A program made the position numbers and the translations under genes. This document shows, piece after piece, positions 40,101-52,100 of a stretch of 64,000 bases of DNA (its first letter is position 1; each line of letters begins with the position of its first letter). This DNA comes from Bolinopsis microptera (taxonomy: Eukaryota > Ctenophora > Tentaculata > Lobata > Bolinopsidae). The stretch lies in assembly GCF_026151205.1 (NCBI RefSeq), contig NC_087074.1:1736001-1800000 (forward strand), read 5' to 3'. The notes beneath the pieces were generated by a model. It worked only from the letters and a program-made list of their open reading frames with translations, was not told the origin of the DNA and searched no databases.

Positions 40101-43100
40101 TCTGCTCCTCTGGAATTTTACCCGAGAAGCTTTGCCACGTTGGTGCATCTGAGCATTTACCAACACGATATGTGTATTCATTTCCACTGTTCAAACGAAT
40201 AGACACACCACTGATTTTCTCGTCATTTGTCGCGTCGTGGATAGTGACTATAATTTTCTCCTCGGTTTCCCAGTTGGCATCATTAGATTTTATCAAAAGA
40301 TAATCTTTTTCAAGATCCACGTTGATAAAGGTATTCTTGGTCACGAGGGTGAAAATAAGGCCTGCTTGAAAATTATACTTAGTATTTTAAAATTATTTTA
40401 CTCTAAAGTTTGAGCCCAATACATAATTGAATACCACGCCCCAACACAGACCTTGAATCAAGCCAGAAAATATTATTTCAGAGCACCACGTTATGGATAC
40501 ATATTTCTTGAGGGGGGATGACGAGGATAAATAACTAAGCTCACCTTTAATAATTTCAACACATCCAACAAGCAAGACCACGAAGATGATTAACTTGAAT
40601 CTCTTTCTGCAATAAAGTGTAACAATTCTTCCCGGCAATAAAAGATACGCGTATTGAAGGTAGATATATCGGAAATGGGAGACGCACTCTACTGAATGGT
40701 CTAACCTGTGCCAGCACGTGTGTTAAAGTGGATCAATTACCCACGTGAAATATACCAGACAGGTAGAGAATTAATTAATTGTGATATCTATTGTTAAAAT
40801 TCAGCTTATAGCATGGTGTTACTGGGATGTTGCTAGGTGATAGAGGGAGAATTAGTTGGAAATTTAACAGTTTTCCTGATTTTTTTCATTTGTAATTGAT
40901 TAATTAGAGTCTGTATGGTAATTAAGAATAGAAAAATTGAAGGCTTAATGAAACCATTAAATAGAATAACGAGGTTACAACGTTCTTAACACCTCCATAC
41001 CATCCGCAAATCAAGCACAAGTGCTTGTCCTATGTGCAGTGACGGAGAGGAGACTGTCTAACACTGTCTAGGACAGTGTCCGGCTATTGCCCAAATAAGA
41101 GGTCAATATTTCCAGGACTATTACCTCTCCGTCAATGACATATTCCGGATTCCCCATATTCGACAATCAACACATCTTCACCATTTTCAACTTTGCAAAC
41201 CGCCCCAAACGCTTAATTGTGCCAAAGGAGCTGGACCATACCAGACTGGTGTGACATAGCGACTACTCACAGGGGACATAAACCAAAACCTTTTTTTGCC
41301 GGGACCCGCGATTTGACTTCATATTATGAAAATATAGATAAAAACAATAACATTTGATACATTTAAAATTTTTTTTGACAGTACGCACTTAAAGTACTAA
41401 AAGTTTCGTCTTATCAAGTTGATTACGATTCTGTAAAAAGTATTTCAAAAAAACTGATACTTTTTGAGCTATAGGCATTTTAGGCCTTAAATCTGCCATT
41501 TTTGGCCCTTTTTTACATGAATTTTACTGAGGCCAGATTTCATACCTTCAAACTCAACATTGAGAAAAATTCGGTTCCAAAAGGTTGATATGATCATCAG
41601 CTACACTCACAAGAATTTTTGAAGCGATATCTTTTGACCTGGGTTATTGGTAAAATGTACAACTTTAATAGTAGGCAAAAATTTCAATTTTGCTTCTCTC
41701 GCCCTTGTTCCGTCCGTAACTTCGTTATTTATTGTTCGATTATATAATCCTTCGAAGGGCTTCTTGTGCGGATTGTAAATAATTTTCAGTAAAGAAATCA
41801 GCCAAAAAACTTTAAGAATGATTAAAATATCGGTATTACAGTGACAGACTTTACCAAATTGAAAAAATGTCCAAAAAGAAAACGTTTTTTTTTTTCGAAA
41901 GTGCATACTCTCAAAAAAAATTTTAAATGTATCTATGTTCTTATTGTTTTTATCTATTGATGCTTTTCATACAAATTATATTTTATCCGGGCAAAAATGA
42001 TTTGGTGTATGCAGGGACGTAGCCAGGATTTTTTTCCGAGGGGGGCCTGACTGAAAATTTTCGGCTTTTATAGTACTTGCTTGAATAAAATCTACAATGA
42101 TGAATTAATGCACTAGTATCGATATTCAATTTATAAGAAGTCGGGTTTAAATAATTTTGAGGGCAATATTATCCATTTATAGCAAGTGTGAACAGTCAAT
42201 TATCTGAAAATATCATAAATACCTACAGTTCACACTACTCAGTAACTGAAAAACTTTTTACTCATTACTGACTACCCACATTATTTTAATGTTAACAAAT
42301 AACTTTGAACTTACAACAGTTTTTTCCAACCTTGATTTGTAACCATTTCCAATTTTTTGAGGGGGCCCATAAAATTTCCGGGGGGGAGGGGGGTGTGGGG
42401 CCAGACCCCTTGCCCCCCCCCCCCTGGCTTTATACACTAGCCCGGTTCATAAAACAAAAATATTATCCAATAATTACACTACACATCTTACAACACTTAC
42501 CATCATCCTATATTACACATTCTGATTCCTCCGGCATCCTCCCATAGGACTGCCATACCCCAGAGGTAGGCTAAGCATCCACCCAGGCCCAACCTCTCTA
42601 AAAAAACGTTCTTAATTCAAAATTCTCCAGGATTATAGATCTGATAATCGTCAATTGATATCTAAGTTAAGTGATAAATAGTAATTGAAGGAATGGGGGA
42701 GGGGAGGGGCGGGGCGGAGGAGGTATTACTTATGTTAGGATTAAAAAATTGGTCATGGGTTGGGTTGTCATGGCTTATTTAGGGATAGTGTACATTTACA
42801 TATGATTGTGTAAATCTTTCAAATTAAGAGCTTACCGGTATCAATTCTCGGTTCGACAGCGTAACTAACAGAAGCTGTATGAGAATTTGGAAATTGGATC
42901 CTAGCTGCATCCAGACCCCACTGTGCAACACATCCTTCCATAGCACCGTGGGAGAATTTATACTCCGCAACTTCAACATTGTTGCATGAAACTACCAGAC
43001 GATCTGACCTTTCTGATATTCTCCAAGTTTTATCCTGCTCCTCTGGAATATTACCCGAGAAGCTTTGCCACGGCATTGACTGGTCTGAGCACTTCCCCAC

Positions 43101-46100
43101 ACGATACGTGTATTCATTTCCGCTGAAGAGAAGAGCGAAAGCACTGATTCCCTCGTCATTTGTCTCATCGAAGATCTTGACAAAAACCTTTTCCCCGGTC
43201 TCCCAGCTGGTATCATCAGATCTTATCAACAGATCCTCCTTCTCTAGATCCACGTAGATAAAGGTATCTCGGGTGACTGGGGTGAAAATAGGGCCTGGAG
43301 AAATAACATGATGTTATGTAATGATAAACTACATCCTAAACTCTGTGACAATCTGAACTGTAATATCTCAGCTCAATACTACTATACTAGAACATACTTT
43401 AAGCTAGAACGTTTCCTCCCCCTAATTACTAATTAGAAGGTGAAAGTGGGGGGGGGGGGGGCGGGATGAGGGGAAACCTCACCTGTATTTCCATTACATC
43501 CAACAAGCAAGACCACAAATATGACTAACTTGAATCTCATTCTGTAAGAAAATAATTTATCTAAATGATCAAGATTAATGTCACGCATTTAACGACACTA
43601 TGGAAATGGTTCACTATGGTAAAAGAAACTACGGTGGAGGACGCTAGTGAAACTTTCACAAATGGGGGACACTACGCCGGAGGACGTTAGTGAAACTTTC
43701 CCACAAATGGGGGTCACTACGCCGGAGGACGCTATAAGTGAAACTTTCCCAAATGGGGGACACTACGGCGGAGGACGCTAGCGAAAGTTTCCCAAATTGG
43801 GGTCACTACGGCGGAGAACGCTAGCGAAACTTTCCCAAATGGGGGTCACTACGCCGGAGGACGCTAGTGAAACTTTCCCAAATTGGGGTCACTACGCCGG
43901 AGGACGCTAGGAAACTTTCCCAAATGGGGGTCACTATGCCGGAGGACGCTAGTGAAACGTTCCCAAATGGGGGTCACTACGCCGGAGGACGCTAGTGAAA
44001 CTTTCCCAAATGGGGGTCACTACGCCGAAGGACGCTAGCGAAACTTTCCCAAATGGGGGTCACTAACCCGGAGGACGCTAGTGAAACTTTCCCAAATGGG
44101 GGTCACTACGCCGGAGGACGCTACTGAAACTTTCCCAAATGGGGGTCACTACGCCGGAGACGCTTATAGTGAAACTTTCCCAAATGGGGGACACTACGCC
44201 GGAGGACGCAAGTGAAATTTTCCCAAATACGGCGGAGCCACATAAACAACTCTGTAAACGACAAAACTGGTGCTTGGTTGCGCTAAACTGGGTCCCTGGC
44301 CCCAGACCCATACCCTGCTCTCCTCAGATAATACCTCTCCTAGGACGAGTAGAAGTAACGAGTAGTAGTAGTCTCATAAGAGACAAGAGTGAGGAGTAAC
44401 GAGTAAGATGGACCCGCAATGTTGTACAATAGCTGCTGATCTGATAATATGGAGGCCCCGAAAAAAGGGGCGCTATTTTTAGTAGACAAGGACAGATTCT
44501 ATTATTTTAGTAGTATTAAAAACTAGATCATTACTCTGTTGAAGCAGGGGTTGTTGGTGCTCGTTAACAATAGGTATGGTCTGCCCACAAAATTTTATTG
44601 TTATGCTCATGTTATGCATACTATTAGTATGCATAACATGAGCATAACTATAACATTGGCAACGTCTTTTATGGTCAGAGTTATATTCTGACCACAGCGC
44701 CCTGCGTGTCCCTTCGTCCAAGATAGATTATACTTTGTTAGTCTTCTGGGTTTCGGTGACGAAGGTCTCTGCTTCAATAGTCAGAGAGGTGCCACCTAAG
44801 AGAAATGAAGCTCATATTGAAACAGGAAAAGTGTGTGAGTGGTGTTACATAGTTATATGGAGCTGTCCAATATTTTAGGGAAAGTGCCATAAAAGACAAA
44901 GTGAAAATGACTCTAAATTTAATTGTCTTGTAGTGAAGATCTCTGAGTTAAGAATTTGCTAATTATCTCACTTTAACGGACAGTTGGCATGGTCGGGCCC
45001 ATGTCAGCAGTGTGGGTCGGGGTATTAGGGTTAGGATTAAGGTAAGGATTAAGGTAAGGATTATGGTAAGGATTAGGGTGAACCTACTCATACGAGATAG
45101 TAATAGTTACAACGATTGTCACGCGCTTGCTCATCTCAAGTTTGGCCACATTAAAAAACGATCCCAGTTTCCTATTAAAGTAGGTTAGTGTTACCATGAC
45201 AACATGTCCTATTAAGTATTGAGATCGTTACCTTGATTTGCTGGTAGCTGATAGCTGACAATATTCAGCCCGTTACTGTCGATATTAATGTGTTCTGTAG
45301 TTACACCCATACTCATAGTTTGACACCGTTCTGGGTACTGTGGTATTGAGACTACCTCCTTTGGCGCCGGGTCCTCGCTCGCCATGTCCTGAAACAGATT
45401 CGTCAAACACAAGCAGTTCGTCTGATAATCAATTTAGAAAACGACTAAATTATCGATAGAGTCATCTAATAACGCGTTCAGCTTCATAAGTGGAATAAAG
45501 AACAATATTACTCCAAACCTTGCAGTAAACGGAGAGACTAGTCTGTGATTTAACAAACTCCCAAACAGTAGTAGTGCCTTTACAGGGAGAGAACTTGTCC
45601 TCTCCGTAATTGTAAGTTTTGCAGTCGTTTATCATTAACTGGTTTTCTGGTGGATTAGAAAATATGTTATAAAGTCAGAGACATATTTCTAAGATATTTT
45701 TGGAATTTTGCCAATGATCATTTCTTTCGAGTCGTTACCCTGAAACAACAAAATTCAATTTCAACTAACTGTTTAATTTGAAAAGTAAGCGAATTGGAGA
45801 GGGGTTTTCTTTGGTGAACAGCTTCACTGTCAATTGTTTTAAATCTGAACTCTTTGAACCAATCCAAGTTGTATGTATTTTAATATATGTGACGTCTTCT
45901 TGCGGGACTGTTGCGATATTTTCTATTTCTGTTGAACCAACCGTCTCCCAGTTCCTCCAAATCCTAGTCCACCCTATACGACGACATGTGTCAGTAATAG
46001 ATCTATACTCTATAGCCTAGTTAAATAAACTTAAGTAAGGTAATGAGGATAAACAATAACGACAAGGAAACGTTCACTAAAAATAAAACAAAAATCCTAA

Positions 46101-49100
46101 ATAACTTGTACTCACTGGCTCCTTCCGCTTGCAAGAAAAGCATCAAATATAGCAAGATTGGGAGGTTCATTCCTAGTTTGTTATCTCTGCGTCAGTAAAT
46201 ACTAATAATAACTAATAAAGAGTTAACGTTTAAAGCAGTATAAGTAAGGAACCTTAGTTTACAATTAGGTTTAGTTGCAGTATTTAAGTAAGGAACCTTA
46301 TTTTACAATTAGGTTTAGTTGCAGTATTTAAGTAAAGAACTTTGATTTACAATTATATTTAGTTATTAAACCCCTCCCCCTCAGGTCAGTTCATGAGCAA
46401 TAAAGACATGCGGGGGTATTACTACAGTCTTACTAATGTACAGAGTGGACTAATGTCGCTCCTGGTGGAGGTCATTAAGACAAGCAACGATGGAACTCTC
46501 CGACGCATGTTCAAGGTATTAATTATAAATATTCAAGTTAATAATTATACATAATATGTTGGTTAAGTCTGTGACAACCTCAAACTTACATATTATCTTG
46601 AAGTTAATTAAATACGCTAAATAATGACTGGGAATGATTAAATGTTTTTTTAACAAAAGAAATTTAACCTTGGTGGACAAAGTAGCCTTGCTTTACCATG
46701 CCTCAAGGTTAGTGTTACCATGACCACATGCCCTTAAAAGCGTAAACAACGAGCCTGTTTGTTTTAAATCATTTTCAATCGATTATTAAATGATGGGGCT
46801 TGCTTTGTTGTCCTTGTCCTATCTATCAGTTAAATATGTACAGCGGTACCAATCTACTGCAGAGTCAAAAAGAGTCAAAAAGAGTAAAATGGCCTAAATG
46901 AAAAGTCAATTGTATTATAGATATATTCTTTTAAATATCTCTGCTTTTGGTCTCTAGAGACCGCGGATTAATGAGCTTATCTCAATATCAATAATATAAT
47001 ATTAAATGCTATTTGACAACGTTATATGGGGTAAGACTAAATCTACAGTGATCCTATTTATCATTAATTCTAATTTAAATATTCTCGTAATTATTAAATA
47101 TTTTAAATAATTTAATATTCTCAGGGCAACAGTAGTGTAATAGAGGTCGAGCAGGTCCTGGTCCTAATGAACAACGAGAATATCCTAGTGAGGATAGCCA
47201 GTGTGAAGATGCTCAATGCTATGATCAGTCACGGCTCCACTCATATCAAACAGCACTTTCTCAAGATTAACGGTTAGTCTCTAACAACAGTTTACAAACA
47301 CAAGGAAATGTTTTGAAAAGATAAACTGTGGAAGCTGGACAGAAGAGGTGAAAATAGAGTTTGTTTAAACTTAGGACGGCCGTTGTGGTCTTAAATTAAG
47401 ATATGATAGATTGAATCTGCGAGTGTTTTTATCTACGTGTATCATAAGTAAAATCATTTGTGACTCACGGATGATCAATATACTCTAATTAATTAACTAA
47501 TCTAACAGGTTAACTAATTAGCCTATTTTCCACCAGGTTACCATCTAATGGCATGCCAACTAAGACTACACCCATTATCTTACGAGTTAGTACATGCAGT
47601 AATGTGTCTTTACGTTCCCATTAAGAGCAACTTGAAAGGTAAGACTTGATTTATTTATTTATCAAAAATATCTTATAAATTCTTTTGCGTAATATCTGTG
47701 CTTAATTACCCATCTAGAGCAACAACTCTATTGATGTAGAAAAATATGTTCAGTCTACAAATTTCAATATTGTAGAATTATGGTCCTAAATTAATAATTA
47801 ATGTTTTTTGTCCGTCAAACTATAATGGCATATCTTCAGAGGGACTGTCAGCCACAGATTCAGCTAGAGACGTCAACTCCACACCAGAGGGGGCCACTCT
47901 AATCCTGTCTCTCCTCGAGAACAGTCTTCTTATTGATGGTGTGTAGTTTGTGGTTTACCTGTTCATTCAGAAGTTCATAGCACTCGAAACCGCAAACTTT
48001 AGCCTCTTCCATTCTCCAAACACTGGTGTTTGGTTTGATATTCGGATTTCCATGTTGTTAGCGGTTTGCAGCAGTTTCTATCACCCTCTTTCTCCACAAG
48101 AATACTCTTGCTTCATAGTAGCAATAACAATAAAAACACTCATATATCTAGCAATCACTCCCCTACTGTTGCTTCATAGTAGCAATAACAATACAAACAC
48201 TCATAAATCTAGCAATCACTCCCCTACTGTTGCTTCATAGTAGCAATAACAATACATACACTCATTATCTAGCAATCACTCCCCCTTACAGGTTTGTTTG
48301 GAGACATGTTGAAGATAATCTCCCAGATGATGATGTCTTGGGCAGGCTGCGCTCTTGATTTCCTAAACTACGGTCTTATCGACGCTCTCTATCACGTTAT
48401 ACCACTCATGAACCCTAAATCTGAGGACTTCAGTCCTAACTTCCATTCTTTACAGGTCTGTTTGATAATAAACAGTACAACTTTTAAGATTTAAGACCCT
48501 CAACCCCTCTTGGAAGCCATTTTAGAGTAACATTAGAATAAGCGTTCAGAGCAATTCTCCTTCAAGGATGTTAGACAGTAGACCTGTGTGAACGATTCCC
48601 AGCCCGTTTTAGCACATCTAATTGAAGAAAGTCATGCAACTTTATATCAAATTAAAACACAATAGGATTTAAACGATGGCCCGCTTAAATTTCTATGCAT
48701 ACCAGTTGCCCTGATATGTTAGTTTGCTTTGTATATCGACCCGAGTTTGCTCACCAAACTATGTATAATTTGTATATTTCAAAAATATACATTTGGTCAA
48801 CCACTGGGATAACATTCACAGCTAAACAAAGCCTTCCTCTCTCGCAGATGCTGCTCCAGTCCCTGACTATAATCTCACACTGCGTGACCGCTGCTCACCA
48901 CATATTCGACATGGTGTGGAGTCTGTGTTTCCGGCTGCTCCAGGAAGCAGACCTGGATATGAGTGGAGTGTGTGAGAGGCTCTGTACCAGTGTGCTGCGG
49001 TGTGTGGTTCACTTTTACAGTGTGGATAACCACGTCAACAATTGTATCAAGGTTAGTGTTACCATGACAACATTACCTTATATGGTCCGACGCTGCCTTA

Positions 49101-52100
49101 TTTATCAGCTTTTACTGATAATCCTGTTATTGCTCGATGTTGCTTTGACTAGTCTTAAAACATTTTCATAGACTTTACTTCATACCAGAGTCTCTGGAAG
49201 CCTGATGTTTCAGGAATTACTAATTAATTTTTGTTAACGCATTCTACCTCCCCAGAACAGTAACAGTGGAAAGTTAGCTCGTCTAGGATCCAGTCTGAAG
49301 AACCTAATGGGGGAGGTGCCTCCGGAGGAGGACATCAAGCCAGTGTTTGATCCTGGGGTCTTCTTTAAAGACGATGTGTTCGTCAACTCGGACAGTGCTT
49401 ATAACAGAACTACATCGTGAGAACTTAACATTCATTTTATATAAGCTTGCTTATTTGTGATGGTGAGTCACCATTCAGCTTTCAGAAGCGCTTTGACAAT
49501 GAAGGCGCTTTGGTACCCTATCTTTCAGTTCTCAGTTCTGCTAACCTCCTCCCCTCAGGTTATCAGACCTGTCTACCTGGTATGTAGGATTACTGACAGT
49601 TCTAGTGGACTACCTTCAGCACCGGGCTCTAACCTGTGTAGAGGTGGTGACCGCTACTGAGGACGACTGGACCCTCCTCTCCGCTGATGACAGGTTTCTG
49701 GGCTGGTTGTTGAGTACCGTTGCTGTAATCAGTAGTGGTATTGGTAAATTGAGGATCACTAAATAATTTTACCCTGTATGGTGAGGAAGTTGAAACCCCA
49801 TTTAAATTTGATTTATTACGTCTGACAAGACTGTTAAATTAATGAGTCTCTCCAATAAGCAGTGGCGAGGGAGAACAGCAGTTTTGTCGGGATATATTCG
49901 AGATCCTGCTCACCACAACTGTCAAGTGTTACTTTGAGAGGAACTCGGACAAGATGTCGACTTTTATACAGGTATCAGCACATCACACATCGCAGCGATA
50001 TAACCTATACGTCACCACATGTGAACTCTCCTTTCAAGAATTTGATGACCAAAATACACATTGTATGCTTCTACCTAAATCGAACGTTATTAATCGATAA
50101 TCACAACTGAACCCCACTTCTCCCAGCTGGGGTCCCTGAACAAGGAAAAGCTACGCGGAGCACTAGCTCGCCTCATCCTGATCCTCTACACTCCCAGATT
50201 AGAGAGATTCACTTGTCTGTTTGTGTTGAGGTCACTCAGCAGACCGGGTCCTGTCAGGCTCCTTCCTTTGCTGGCTAAATCAGACAACAAATTTTTTACC
50301 AGGTACACACTACACAAGCTTCTACAACTAATTCATGAGCAAGGAATATTTTTAGGAAATGGTGACTTATTTTTAACTGGATGTCTCGACCTATGGTGAG
50401 CCGAGCTTTGTAACGATTATTTATGATATTTATGTAATTAATGATGATAATTACGTAATTAATTAATTGCCCCGGTGTCAGGATACACGCGTTCACACTC
50501 TACCTAATGACGGACAAGGAACCACTCAACCCCGAGTGCACTTTGGCTGCTGGCAGTTTGTTGGAAGTTTGCCAAGAACTCAACTCTAAAGCTCCCACTG
50601 ACATTATCCAGCTTATACACGCTTGGAATGAGCAGGTGGGTCAGATTCAATATTCCAATCAGTGACTTTTCAGGCTCGCTGTTAACTTTATAATCTGTTT
50701 GGAAATATGAAATGAATTCATTAACATGATCATTGTTTTCAGGAGCACAATTATCATCAAACTTGGCTGACAGCCAGAGAGCAAGGTTCCCAGAAGATAG
50801 GGCAGCCGATTGTTATTCTCAACAAGTCTGTTAACGTTCAGGCAGAAATTATCACTAACACCATCTTCAACCTTCAAGGTGGGCTATCCTACCAGCCATA
50901 CTTACATTCATATCTTTAAAATAAAATTGTGAGGCCTTATGCATGAATCTACTTATTTGAATGTGAATTTCACAGACGTTTAAGTTTTAAAATACAACTC
51001 CTTTCTCAGGAACCCTAGTTCGGGAGTTCTACTCACAATGGCAACACCACCGTTCAACGAAACACGACATGCAACAACAATGGTACAAGATAATCCTGAA
51101 GACCACGCACAAACACGGAGTATGGCACGACCCGGACACTTACCCGGACAGCTGGGAAATAGACAGCACAGAGGGTCCGGGCGGGATACGGAGACGACTC
51201 AAGAGGTGTCCTGTGGACATTCCTCTCCAGTTCCTCATGGATAAGTCTCACTACAAGTTCGGGCTGGTCGATGCAATGCCGTTTGAGTTCCTGTTCCAGA
51301 AGAACAAGACTCGAGGGAACGTGAAGCCCCAGTTTACTCTGGTCTACACTAACAAGTGTACTCACATCAAATCAGCCGGGACGACTGAAGGAGATATCCT
51401 GCTGTATCGTCAGTACATGTTGTTTGTCCGGGACGAGAGTGCCAGTATTGACACGGTGTCCCAGTTAGTCGGGGATGCGCTTGGAATGTACTGGAGTCTG
51501 TTAGACGTGACAGAGGTCCACAAGAGATGGTACAATCTGAGGGACGTAGCAGTGGAGATATTCCTAAACACTGGCCAGACTTACCTGCTAGGGTTCGGCA
51601 CGACAGAGGAGCGAGATGAGCTCCACAACAGACTCCTCCAACTCAACCTACCCAACTTAGTGCACCACGGGGACCAGAGGAAGGAGATCCGGAGCATGAC
51701 ACAGCGGTGGCAGGAGGGGCACGTGACTAACTTTGAGTACCTCATGCACCTCAACAAACAATCTGGGAGAAGTTTCAACGATCTGATGCAGTACCCGGTA
51801 CTGCCCTTTATACTAGCCGACTACACCAGCACCACTCTGGATCTCAACAATCCCAACACCTTCAGAAACCTCGCTCTCCCCATGGCTATCCAGGACCCCA
51901 AACTAAAGGATCACTTTGTTCAGAGGTACGAGATGTTGAAACGGGACTTCGAGAACCAGAGTGAGGGAATAGACCAGCCTCTAAATTCTGGCACTCAGCC
52001 ATATCACTACGGCTCTCACTACAGTAACTCCGGCATCGTGCTCCACTACCTGGTCAGACTGCTTCCTTATGCTAAACTATTTATAGAGTTTCAAGGGGGA

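Noticed and set aside
45017-45085. Possible interstitial telomere repeat (GGATTAGGG-like)
   Set aside because: Units are 11-12 bp and variable, not TTAGGG; no run of true telomeric hexamers.
45778-46020. 80-codon plus-strand ORF at 45778-46020
   Set aside because: Complement of exon 2 of secreted-family member 3, whose splice phases and signal peptide support the minus strand.
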